Assembly: GCF_024323335.1 (NCBI RefSeq)
Contig: NC_066581.1
Span: forward strand, 431,166,136 to 431,230,135
DNA: 64,000 nucleotides
Source: Lathyrus oleraceus
Taxonomy: Eukaryota > Streptophyta > Magnoliopsida > Fabales > Fabaceae
Direction: 5' to 3'
A program made the translations under genes and the position numbers. The first letter of the stretch is position 1. Each line of letters starts with the position of its first letter. Under the pieces are notes generated by a model, which searched no databases, was not told the origin of the DNA, and was given only the letters and a program-made list of their open reading frames with translations. Shown in pieces: positions 33,789-43,854 of the stretch.

Positions 33789-35127
33789 GTTGGTTCCTAA
33801 CCCCATTGAATACAATGATCCTTCTCCTTCTCCAAATTTTGAATTCCCTGTGTTTGAAGTCGGGGAGGAAAGTGATGTAGAAGTGAGTGATGAATTATCC
33901 CGTCTTCTTGAGCAAGACGAAAAGACCATTTAGCCATTCGAAGAGTAAGTCGAGTTAGTCAATTTGGATTCCGAGGATGATGTGAAGGAAGTCAAGATTG
34001 GGTCTCGACTGTGTCCAGAAGTCAAGAAGGGGTTGATTGATCTTCTTCGAGAGTATTCATATGTGTTTGCTTGGTCCTATCAAGACATTCCTGGGTTGGA
34101 TTCTGAGATTGTGAAGCATAGATTTCCGTTGAAGCCAGAATGCCAGCCAGTCAAGCAGAAGTTGAGAAGAACGCATCCTGATATGGCTGTGAAGATCAAA
34201 GAGGAAGTGCAGAAGCAGATTGATGTCGGTTTCCTTGTAACTGTTGAGTATCCGCAATTAGTGGCCAATATCGTGCCTGTGCCGAAGAAAGATGGAAAAG
34301 TCTGCATGTCTGTTGATTATAGAGATTTGAATAAAGCCAGTCCGAAAGATGATTTCCCTCTGCCACACATTGATATGTTGGTAGACAATACTGCTAAATC
34401 CAAAGTCTTTTCTTTTATGAGTGTATTTTCCGGATATAATCATATCAAGATGGCACCCGAAGATATGGAGAAGACCACATTCATTACACCTTGGGGAACA
34501 TTCTCTTATAGAGTGATGCCTTTCGGTTTAAAGAATGCTGGTGCAACTTGCCAAAGAGCAATGACTACTCTTTTTCATTATATGATGCATAAAGAGATTG
34601 AAGTTTATGTCGATGACATGATTGCTAAATCAATTGATCAAGAGGAACATGTTGAGCATTTGTTGAAGCTATTCCAGCGTTTCAGGAAGTATAAACTCCG
34701 CTTGAATCCCAATAAATGTACTTTTAGTGTTCGTTCTGGTAAGTTATTGGGCTTTATTGTCAACGAAAAGGGTATTGAAGTTGATCCTGCCAAGGTCAAA
34801 GCAATACAAGAGATGCATGCGCCCAAAACCGAGAAGCAAGTTAGAGGTTTTCTCGACCGCTTGAATTATATTTCCAGATTCATTTCCCACATGAATGCCA
34901 CATGTGCGCCTATATTCAAGCTTCTTCGGAAAGATCAGTCTTGTGATTGGACCGAAGATTTCCAGAAAGCTTTTGACAGTATCAAAGAATATTTGCTTGA
35001 GCCTCCGATTTTGTCTCCACCTGTTGAAGGAAGACCGTTGATCATGTATTTGACTGTGCTCGAAGATAGTATGGGTTGTGTTCTTGGTCAGCAAAACGAG
35101 GCTGGAAAGAAAGAATTTGCAATTTAA
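33789..35127 (+). pseudogene. Element C: reverse transcriptase
   Basis: A linker rich in acidic residues contains two in-frame stops (33931-33933 and 33946-33948). A 387-codon open frame follows with VPVPKKDGKVCMSVDYRDLN, then motif A as FMSVFSGYNH, where FMDGFSGYN is expected, so one catalytic Asp is replaced by Ser. FGLKNAGATCQRAM (motif B) and YVDDMIAKS (motif C, intact) follow, then the connection and first RNase H start (DWTEDFQKAFDSIKEYLLEP, MYLTVLEDSMGCVLGQ). It ends at a stop where the intact reading would continue YYLSKK. Confidence 0.85.
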
Positions 35128-35425
35128 TACCTCAGTAAGAAGTTCACCGACTGTGAGACTCGGTATTCGATGCTTGAGAAGACTTGTTACGCATTGGCTT
35201 GGGTTGCCAAGCATATGCGCCAGTATATGTTGAATCACACCACTTCGTTGATATCCAAAATGGATCCAATCATATATATTTGAAAAGCCTGCTTTAACTG
35301 GGAGGATTGCCCGTTGGCAGATGTTGTTATCAAAGTATGATATCGAATACCCATCTCAGAAAGCGATCAAAGGTAGTATCTTGGATGACCATTTGGCTCA
35401 CCAACCGATTGAAGATTCCTAGTCA
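35128..35425 (+). pseudogene. Element C: first RNase H, 3' part, frameshifted
   Basis: Continues in frame after the stop as YLSKKFTDCETRYSMLEKTC and MLNHTTSLISKMDPI. A missing T near 35278 (ATATATTTGAAAAGCC) then shifts the frame before the EKPAL stretch. A further stop lies before the second RNase H. Confidence 0.75.
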
Positions 35426-35852
35426 GTGCAGTATGACTTTCCTGATGAAGAGATTTTGTACTTGAAAATGAAAGATTGTGATGAACCATTGCTTGAAGAA
35501 GGGCCAAAACCTGGTTCCCGTTGGGGCATGGTATTTGATGGAGCTGTTAATCAATATGGAAATGGTATTGGGGCAGTGATCATTACTCCTCAAGGCACAC
35601 ATATACCATTTACTTCTAGATTGACTTTCAAGTGTACAAACAACATGGAAGAATATGAAGCTTGCATTATGGGGCTTGAAGAGGCCATGAATCTCAGAAT
35701 CAAGTATTTGGATGTCTTCGATGATTCAGCTTTGGTTGTGAATCAAATCAAAGGAGAATCGGAGACAAATCAACCCGGTTTATTACCATATAGAGATTAT
35801 GCGATGGGGATTTCAAATTTCTTTACAAAGGTTGAGTTTCATGATATCCCTC
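35426..35852 (+). pseudogene. Element C: second RNase H, 5' part, split by the Sirevirus
   Basis: WGMVFDGAVNQYGNGIGAVI, NNMEEYEACIMGLEEAMNLR and FDDSALVVNQIKGESETNQ carry the first Asp, the Glu and the second Asp. The reading is cut in the HDIP codons by the Sirevirus. The rest (REDENRMEDPFATLASM, with the last Asp) resumes at 44965. Confidence 0.85.
35848..35852 (+). repeat. Target site duplication, left copy (CCCTC)
   Basis: CCCTC here and CCCTC at 44965-44969 flank the Sirevirus exactly. In element A the uninterrupted site reads CATATCCCTCGAGATGAAC (near 16067-16085). Confidence 0.95.
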
Positions 35853-36955
35853 TGTAGAAGCAAGCTTCAATCCAAGAAGTATTTTGATGAAGACAACATG
35901 CATCAATGCAAAAAGAGAAGAGCTACAAAGTTATTTCAAGCATCATGTATTCAAAGCCGCATATGCATTTTGATCAAGCTTCATTTTCAAGTCAACCATT
36001 TGCAAGATTGTTGATTCACTTCTTAGGTATATCTAACTCACTCTTAGATTAGTATACAAGTGTTCAACAATCATGATCTGCATTTGCATCTTTTAACATA
36101 ACCATTTGTTAACACCTTGAAATGCAAGACACATTTATTTTTAAGTATTTTTCTGCATTTCAACAGTGTTAACCGGTTAACCATATGGGTTAACCGGTTA
36201 ACAGCCCAGTTTTTCAAATTCTCTGTTAACGTTTGTATGCGTTAACCGGTTAACCCATATGGTTAACCGGTTAACACTGTTCGTTGCAACAGAAATGTTT
36301 TTGAAAAATTATATCTTTTCATCAAAGTTCATGAGAGAAATGATACCTCTTTCAAAAGGTATTTTGGCAATATAAATTATTAAATTTTCAAAATGAATTT
36401 TCACCTCCAAGAATTTTCATACAAACTTCAAATAATCACTCTCTCATATTCTTTTCTTAAATAATTTTTGAAAGTGTTCATAATAAAAATTGTCATCTCA
36501 TTCTATTGTTGAACACTTGCATATTATCTTTTGAGTGACTTATTTGTCTAAGGAGAAGATCAATCAAGAGAAGATTGATACTATTACATCTTTGTTAAAA
36601 TCATTCATAGAAATTATTTCTGTTTGACTTGTGATCCAGGATTGTTGGACACAAGGGTTGGTGTTGAAGAGGATTGTTCTTCATACACTTGTTTGTCTAT
36701 AGGTTAGATAGTAGGCATCACCATTTGTGTGAATAGGCTGTACCATTTCTAACTATAGTGAAATCTCTTTCGTGTGAAAGGGGAGTGGATGTACCTTCGG
36801 ATTGTGAAGGGAACCACTATAATTTCCGGTGTCTTTTACTTTCCGCATTTTATTTTTCCGCACTTAAACACAAATAACCAAAAACCGGAAACTAGATCGA
36901 AGAATTTTTTTATCACCTAATTCACCCCCCCTCTTAGGCGCTTTTACAACTTACA
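35853..36955 (+). repeat. Sirevirus 5' LTR (1,103 bp)
   Basis: Starts TGTAGAAGCAAGCTTC and ends CTTTTACAACTTACA. Contains a 41-bp perfect inverted repeat around a 38-nt loop, and near its end a run of seven C before TCTTAGGCGC. It is 99.7 percent identical to the 3' copy, counting substitutions by eye. Confidence 0.95.
36162..36281. repeat. 41-bp inverted repeat built from GTTAACCGGTTAAC
   Basis: Arms 36162-36202 and 36241-36281 are perfect reverse complements. Each contains two copies of the self-complementary GTTAACCGGTTAAC joined through CCATATGGG. The loop is 36203-36240. The 3' LTR keeps the structure with two C-to-T changes, both turning AACCGG into AATCGG. Confidence 0.9.
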
Positions 36956-36956
36956 T

Positions 36957-36972
36957 TTGGCATCAAAGCAAG
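36957..36972 (+). promoter_or_regulatory. Primer binding site (initiator tRNA-Met-like)
   Basis: TTGGCATCAAAGC follows the LTR by one or two bases. The usual copia site is TGGTATCAGAGC, so two of twelve positions differ. Confidence 0.65.
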
Positions 36973-37002
36973 TTATAGGTAACTTGTTCCTAGAGATCCA
37001 GC

Positions 37003-38244
37003 ATGGCTTCCGCAAGCATAAATCCGGTTTTCAAAGACGGTGGAAGTAGCAATAAGCCCCCACTCTTCTCCGGAGAATATTTCGACTTTTGGAAAATCAG
37101 AATGAAGGCACATCTCGAGGCCCAAGGGGAAGGTATATGGGAAGCAGTTGAAGAAGGTCCACACAAACCGGTGAATGTGGTGAATGGAGTTGGTACCCCA
37201 AAGTTGAAAAACACTTATGACGAAGATGATAAGAAAAGGATTCTGAATGAGAAGAAGGCAATCAACATACTCCAAAGCGCTCTCAGTATGGACGAGTTCT
37301 TCCGTATATCTCAATGTAAATCGGCAAAGGAGATTTGGGACACCTTGGTTGAAACACATGAAGGAACCACCGAAGTGAAGAGATCAAGGCTAAACACCCT
37401 AAGTCAAGAATATGAGATGTTCCGCATGCAGCCCGGTGAATCTATAGTTGCCTTACAAAAGAGATTCATCCATCTAACAAATCACTTGATCGCTCTGGGT
37501 AAAACTTTCACTAATGATGATCTCAACCTGAAAGTCCTAAGATCTTTGACAAGAGAATGGCAACCGAAAGTGACCGCTATTTCGGAAAAGAAGAGTCTCT
37601 CAATGATGACATCCGCGTCTCTATTTGGAAAACTTCAAGAACACGAATTGGAACTTGGAAGGCTCGAGAAGCACGAAAGTCAAGAAAAGAAGTCCAAGGG
37701 AATTGCCTTGAAGGTTGATTCAAAAATGGACAAAGATGATGAGACATCCGAAGATGAGAACTTTATGCTTCTTGTAAAGAAGCTTGGTAAGTTTTTTAAT
37801 AAAAATAAAAATTCCTCTTATCCTAAAAGGAATAACCATTTCAGGAAAAAGGAAGCATCCACATCAATGCAAGACGTTACGTGTTATGAATGTGGACAGC
37901 AAGGTCACATAAAGCCGGACTGCCCAAAACATGCAAAGAAAGGAGGATTCAAAGGCAAGAAGGAATTCAAAAACAAAAAGGCTTACGTCGCTTGGGACGA
38001 TAATGAGATCAGTTCATCTTCGGAATCGGAAAGCGATGAATGTGCGAACATGGCTTTTATGGCTTCACATCACTCCGATGAAGAAATCGATGAGGTTAGT
38101 AGCAATTTTTCAGTTTATGACAATGACGCACAAGATGTCATAAATGAACTCTTAAAAGAATGCAAGACATTGTATAAAAGTATTTCATCCCAAAAGAAAC
38201 AAATTTCATCCTTAGAAGAAAAAAATACTGCTTTGGAAAAATAA
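37003..38244 (+). pseudogene. Sirevirus gag, N-terminal part, ended by a premature stop
   Basis: The 413-codon frame starts at the first ATG after the primer site (MASASINPVFKDGG). It contains the copia-type gag region (FSGEYFDFWKIRMKAHLEAQ, then NILQSALSMDEFFRI and RSRLNTLSQEYEMFRMQPGE) and a CCHC zinc knuckle CYECGQQGHIKPDC at residues 294-307. An acidic, Ser-rich tail and a coiled-coil-like stretch follow. The TAA at 38242-38244 lies in 'GAAAAATAAATTGAA'. The same frame continues with a clear gag tail, so this stop is probably a point mutation. Gag would form the virus-like particle. Confidence 0.85.
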
Positions 38245-38745
38245 ATTGAAAGTGGAAAACAAAAGTTGATGGATGAAAAACAAAGTCTTGCATGTAAGAA
38301 TTGTGAATCTTTATCTTTTCAAATTGTTCAACTTAAAAGAGTTTTAGAAAGATATGAAAAAGGTCAAATTGGGTTGGAAGAAATTCTTAAACACCAAAGG
38401 TATTCTAATGACAAAAGTGGATTAGGATATTCTAAGTTTTCTAAACCAAGCACAAATAAGACCATTTTTGTTAAAGCAAGTGAACAAGTTGCAAAACAGA
38501 AAGTAAACAATTCTAAAATTATGCATCAAAGTCATAAAAAGAAAATGATTGCTAAGAAGAAGAATTATGTTCCTAGATATAGAAGTGATTTTCAACCTAC
38601 TTGCTTTTATTGTGGAATCAAAGGGCACACACCTAATGCCTGTTATGTGCGAAACTTTAGCGTTCCAAAAGGGCATTATGTGTGGGTTAAAAAGGGTACT
38701 AACTACCAAGGACCCAAAGCAATTTGGGTACCTAACAAAACTTGA
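38245..38745 (+). pseudogene. Sirevirus gag, C-terminal part, second zinc knuckle
   Basis: Same frame as 37003. It has a Lys-rich coiled-coil-like stretch and then a second CCHC, CFYCGIKGHTPNAC (38602-38643), followed by the conserved KGTNYQGPKAIWVPN tail. It ends at TGA 38743-38745. Two widely separated zinc knuckles in gag are normal for Sireviruses. Confidence 0.85.
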
Positions 38746-38758
38746 TTTTGTTTTGTAG

Positions 38759-41089
38759 GTATGCTTGAAGACAACCTCTAATCAATGGTATCTTGATAGC
38801 GGTTGTTCAAAGCATATGACGGGCGACATCGACAAATTTTCACATCTATCTTTAAAGGCCAAAGGATATGTTACATACGGTGATGACACCAAAGGGAAGA
38901 TCCTTGGAGTAGGAACCATTGGAGCACCTCCTTTTACCATCATCGAAGATGTCCTTTATGTTGAAGGCCTAAAGCACAATTTACTTAGTATAAGTCAATT
39001 GTGTGACAAAGGGTTCCGAATCAATTTCACAAAAGATGAATGTGTGATAGAGCATGAAGTCACCCATGACATCTTGCTAAAAGGAAAAAGGGTTAATAAT
39101 ATTTTTATGACTTCTTTTGATGATTCTTCCTTGAAGGTAAAATGCCTAATGACGAACAACAACGAGGCTTGGCTATGGCATAAAAGATTCGCTCATATAC
39201 ACATGGAGCACATGAACAAATTAATAAAGCATGATCTTGTCGTTGGTCTTCCAAAGATTAAGTTCATCAAGGATAAACTGTGTGACGCATGCCAAAAGGG
39301 AAAGCAAACCAAGACAACTTTCAAATCCAAGAATGTTGTATCTTCGTCGAGGCCACTTCAACTCTTGCACATGGATCTCTTCGGTCCATCAAAAACGAAA
39401 AGTTTCGGAGGTAATGTTTACGGTTTGGTAATTGTTGATGATTTCTCTAGATATACGTGGACTTTGTTTCTTGTGCAGAAAAGCGATGCTTTCAAGGCTT
39501 TCAAAAAATATGCAAAACAAATTCAGAATGAGAAGTCTCTTTCAATAACCTCCATTAGAAGTGACCACGGGGGAGAATTTCAGAACACATTCTTTGAAGA
39601 ATTTTGCGAAAAGCATGGAATTTCCCACAACTTCTCCGCACCACGAACACCACAACAAAACGGTGTCGTAGAGAGAAAGAATAGATCCTTGGTGGAACTC
39701 GCAAGAACAATGCTCAGTGACTCCAACCTTCCTAAATATTTTTGGGCGGACGCAGTTAGCACAACATGCTTTGTTAGCAACCGTGTCAACATTCGGTCGA
39801 TTCTCAAAAAGACTCCGTATGAACTTTTCAAAGGAAGGAAGCCTAATATATCTTTCTTTCACATCTTTGGGTGCAAATGTTTTGTCCTCAACAATGGAAA
39901 GGACAACCTTGGTAAGTTTGATGAGAAATCCGACGAAGGTATCTTCCTTGGCTACTCCCTATCTAGTAAGGCTTTTAGAATTTTCAATAAAAGAACTCTT
40001 ACTATTGAAGAATCAACGCATGTATGTTTTGATGAAACTAACCCCTCGAAAGAGGATAACCTTGTTGTTGATGACGATGATGATATAATAGATGTATCAC
40101 AAAAGGAACTTTCAAATGTTCAATCAATTCCACAAGGAGATGGCTCACCAATCATTGAAGAACATCATGATCTACCGAAAGAATGGAAGACTCATAGAGA
40201 TCACCCCATCGATAAAGTTATTGGTGATATTAGCCAAGGCGTTGCAACACGACTAAATCTCAAAGATGCTTGTCTCAACATGGCTTTTGTGTCTCAAATA
40301 GAACCAACCAAAGTCGATGAAGCCTTAGGAGACGATCAATGGATAGTAGCAATGCAAGAAGAACTCAACCAATTCGAAAGAAATCAAGTTTGGAGTCTTG
40401 TACCAAGACCGGACAACAAGCACATCATTGGAACAAGATGGGTCTTCAAGAACAAACTTGATGAGAATGGGATCATAGTTCATAACAAAGCAAGATTGGT
40501 CGCACAAGGATACAACCAACAGGAAGGAATTGATTTTGATGAGACGTTCGCTCCGGTAGCAAGGTTAGAAGCAATTCGATTATTACTTGCTTTTGCTTGT
40601 TCTATGAACTTTCAATTGTTTCAGATGGATGTCAAGAGCGCTTTCCTAAATGGCTATATCAATGAAGAAGTCTACGTCAAACAACCTCCGGGTTTTGAAG
40701 ACTTCAAGAACCCTTCACATGTTTACAAGTTGAAGAAAGCACTATATGGTTTAAAGCAAGCACCGAGAGCGTGGTATGACCGCCTCAACAACTTTCTATG
40801 TGAAAAGGGATTTGTAAAAGGAAAGGTTGACAAGACTTTATTCATAAAGAAGATCAAGGGTAACACCTTATTGGCTCAAGTCTATGTCGACGACATCATC
40901 TTCGGTTCAACAAATAAAGATCTTTGCGAAGAGTTTTCAACCATGATGCAAGGAGAATTCGAGATGTCCATGATGGGAAAATTGAACTATTTTCTTGGAC
41001 TACAAATCAAGCAAACCAAGGATGGCATCTTCATCAACCAATCCAAGTATTGCAAGGAATTATTGAAAAGATTTGATATGGATAGTTGA
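38759..41089 (+). pseudogene. Sirevirus pol: protease, integrase, reverse transcriptase
   Basis: The frame is +1 relative to gag and opens right after a TAG at 38756-38758. Residue numbers are from codon 38765. They are: protease DSG (11-13, [13 protein letters not shown]); integrase zinc region H139, H144, C173, C176; DDE core D204 (HMDLFGPSK), D267 (RSDHGGEF), E303 (NGVVERKN); RT from about 525 with [10 protein letters not shown] (D622), the [13 protein letters not shown] block (659-671) and YVDD at 707-710. All catalytic residues are present. TGA at 41087-41089 cuts RT from RNase H. The same frame resumes at once. Confidence 0.9.
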
Positions 41090-41833
41090 AAAGTGATGTC
41101 TACTCCTATGGGATCCGGAACGTACGTTGATCAAGATGAATCCGGAATGTCAATAGATATTACAAAATATCGAGGTATGATTGGTTCATTACTATATTTG
41201 ACGGCAAGCCGTCCTGACATTATGTTTAGTGTATGTTTGTGTGCACGCTTTCAAGCAAACCCGAAGGAATCACATCTCACCGCCGTGAAGAGGATTATGA
41301 AATATCTCAAAGGAACAACGAACGTCGGACTATGGTATCCAAAAGGTAGTATATGCTCCTTGATTGGTTATTCTGACGCTGACTATGCAGGCTGTAAGAC
41401 CGATAGAAAAAGCACAAGTGGTACTTGTCACATTCTCGGGAATACACTAGTGTCATGGGCATGCAAGAAGCAAGCATGTGTCGCACTTAGCACGGCCGAA
41501 GCAGAGTACATTGCAGCAGGCAGTTGTTATGCACAAATTTTATGGCTTAAGCAACAACTTCTGGATTTTGGAGTAGACCTCGGCTGCATTCCTCTTCGAT
41601 GCGATAACACAAGTGCCATCAACATCACAAAGAACCCGGTCATGCATTCAAGGACGAAGCACATAGATATCCGACATCATTTCCTTCGAGATCACGTGCT
41701 TAACGGAGATGTAGATGTTACGTTCGTGGATACACATAACCAACTCGCTGACATATTCACAAAACCATTGGCTAAAGAGCAATTCTTCAAGATTCGGCGA
41801 GAACTTGGTATTCTCAATGAAGGTGACATCTAA
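41090..41833 (+). pseudogene. Sirevirus pol: RNase H
   Basis: Same frame as the upstream pol. It contains GMIGSLLYLTASRPDIMF (RT tail), YSDADYAGCKTDRKSTSG (first Asp), ALSTAEAEYIAA (Glu), RCDNTSAI (Asp) and NQLADIFTKPL (last Asp). The sequence ends at a normal copia C-terminus (RRELGILNEGDI, stop at 41831-41833). Confidence 0.9.
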
Positions 41834-42379
41834 CCTTGTCTTCACATTACTTGTTATGTGGTATAGTGGCTAAAAATGTGTTTACTTTCAGTTTTTATGT
41901 TATGCAATGCTAGCACTTCTTTTTCGCCGTTTTCCGTTTTTCTTACTTTCGCATGTCCAAATATCATCCGTTTTAAAATACTTTTAAATCGAAAGTTGCG
42001 TATTGATAAGTGCTAATACTTTGTGTAAAAAAATTTTAAAAATCTTTTCCCGGTTCTTCAAAACGGAGCTGCTGTTTTTCTTTTATTTTTGAAAATTTTC
42101 AGTCCGTTAACCGGTTAACGGTATAGGTTAACCGGTTAACACCTCCCAACAGCAACTCTGTTTTCGCTTTTAAAATACAGAACTTTTAAATTAATTGTTT
42201 TATTTTTTTATGTGGGTTTATGTTCATTGCATGTGCTTTACTCTTTCACCTACTCCTCATAACTCTCTCCTCCCTCATTACTCACCATAAACCCTTCATC
42301 TCTTTACATTCAACTTTCATAACTCTCAAACCCTTTTCCGAAAAATCCATCTCTAAACCCTAGAATCTTCATCTTCTTC
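41834..42379 (+). other. Sirevirus spacer with two more GTTAACCGGTTAAC palindromes
   Basis: Non-coding, AT-rich. GTTAACCGGTTAAC occurs at 42106-42119 (within a 16-bp palindrome with flanking C/G) and at 42127-42140, outside the LTRs. A CT-rich leader precedes the ATG of the third ORF. Confidence 0.75.
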
Positions 42380-43474
42380 ATGGCTCCACCAAGAATGGGA
42401 AAGGCTCCTGTATCATCATCTAGCAGTGAAGAGGAAGAGTTGAAAATGGAAACCGCCAAGAAAAGGAGAATGGATTTCAAAGTCAGGGTTAGACATCTGC
42501 TTAAGGGTAAGTATGTGAAACTCAAATCCTTCACTACTTTCTCTTTCCCTGAGTTGTTGAGATATCAAGGATTGCATGCGTTCATCACTGATAATGGGAA
42601 AATTTACACTGATTTGGTAAAATCTTTTCTGAACCATTTTACTTTAAATCTGAATGATGATGAACAACATATGCTGTCTGCAACTGTAAGGGACTGTGAA
42701 ATTGTTACAGACCTAAGGACGTTGCCTGCGTCTCTTAAGATTCCATATTCAGGTTTTTTCCTTCGGAAAGGTGTTAATCATGATGAAGGACAATGGGCTC
42801 AGTATGATAAGATGGAATACTACTACTCTATCTGTAGATTTCCCAGGGAGGTTGTTGTGTCGGGACAGCGCACTTCTCGCATACTCTGTTATGCTAAGAA
42901 CCTGTCGGTTGATGATCGTATGCTGCATTATGTTATCTGCCATGTCTTGCTGCCCAAGGATTCAAACCTGTCTCAAATCAATGATTTGGAAATGCAAGTC
43001 TTATTTGCGGTGAAGAACAAAATCCGAGTTAATTGGCTGCCCACTATGATGTATCATCTGAGACAGCAACTTTCTCTCAAAACAAGGCTGCCATACGGTC
43101 GCCTTATCTCAAGGATTTTGGAACTCACAGACATGGAAATCGGGAGAGAACCGTTTTTGGCTATGACCACTACCGCCAATGAAATCAACGGCGTTACCAT
43201 CATGAAAAATACCAGAATTATTCAAAGCAATGACGGCTCCTACAAGTATGATGATGGGTCCTCCTCTTCAAATTTCCCTATTCCGGAAGGTGGCATTACA
43301 AATGAGTTTCTCTATACCACCATGATGAGCCACCACCGTGAAACCACTCGTGCTATCAAGAGTCTTCGGAACCTTGTGTTGAGTTCCCGCAACCTTCCCG
43401 TAGAAGATGATGAAGGTGAAGACGGTAGTGAAGCGGATGGCGAGGAGGATGAGGCCGGTTCGGAAGAAGAATAA
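42380..43474 (+). CDS. Sirevirus third ORF (env-position protein), intact
   Basis: An uninterrupted 364-codon frame starts MAPPRMGKAPVSSSSSEEEE and ends in a strongly acidic tail (ESEADGEE-like, residues about 340-364). It has a basic cluster AKKRRMDFKVRVR near residue 27, then a globular middle part (FPELLRYQGLHAFITDNGKI, HMLSATVRDCEIVTDLRTLP). No N-terminal signal peptide or transmembrane segment was seen, so the traditional 'envelope-like' label is not supported by sequence. It fits a plant-specific family often annotated as a putative plant transposon protein and found in legume Sireviruses. Function is unknown. Confidence 0.75.
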   Translation: MAPPRMGKAPVSSSSSEEEELKMETAKKRRMDFKVRVRHLLKGKYVKLKSFTTFSFPELLRYQGLHAFITDNGKIYTDLVKSFLNHFTLNLNDDEQHMLSATVRDCEIVTDLRTLPASLKIPYSGFFLRKGVNHDEGQWAQYDKMEYYYSICRFPREVVVSGQRTSRILCYAKNLSVDDRMLHYVICHVLLPKDSNLSQINDLEMQVLFAVKNKIRVNWLPTMMYHLRQQLSLKTRLPYGRLISRILELTDMEIGREPFLAMTTTANEINGVTIMKNTRIIQSNDGSYKYDDGSSSSNFPIPEGGITNEFLYTTMMSHHRETTRAIKSLRNLVLSSRNLPVEDDEGEDGSEADGEEDEAGSEEE

Positions 43475-43854
43475 AGCACTATGTTTTTTTTCTATGTTTC
43501 TGTTATATGTTGTTCTATTGTTTTTTGTTGTTAAACTATGTTTATGCTATTTATGCTTACCGAACACTTAACTTTTAATCCTTTTTTATTCTGTCATAAT
43601 ATGTGATTCAATGTTTATCTGATAATCACAAATTGTGTGTATGCTTGTATGCTTTTCCTTTTTCATAAGTCTCTTCCTTTTTGCTAATGCCAAAGGGGGA
43701 GAAGACTTGTTTCTCTAATTGTTTCTCTCTGCAGAATTGTCGTATGCCTCTCATTTAGGGGGAGTTCTTAAACTTAGGGGGAGAATCAACTTAGAGAAAC
43801 TTCACTCTCAAGCATCTATCTCAAAGTGGTTGTCATCATCAAAAAGGGGGAGAT
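43475..43854 (+). promoter_or_regulatory. Sirevirus polypurine tract cluster
   Basis: Four G5-centred purine motifs occur: AAAGGGGGAGAAG (43692-43704), TAGGGGGAG (43756-43764), TAGGGGGAGAA (43775-43786) and AAAAAGGGGGAGAT (43841-43854). The last directly abuts the 3' LTR and is the likely plus-strand primer. Repeated PPT motifs are a known Sirevirus trait. Confidence 0.75.

Noticed and set aside
33964..35127. Pararetrovirus (caulimovirus-like) insertion
   Set aside because: RT is followed by RNase H, a second RNase H and integrase with PPT and LTR, which fits Ty3/gypsy Ogre and not a pararetrovirus.
42310..42943. Antisense ORFs over the Sirevirus third ORF
   Set aside because: Shadows of the sense frame; no family resemblance.
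42380..43474. Retroviral-type envelope protein
   Set aside because: No signal peptide or transmembrane stretch visible; only its position resembles env.
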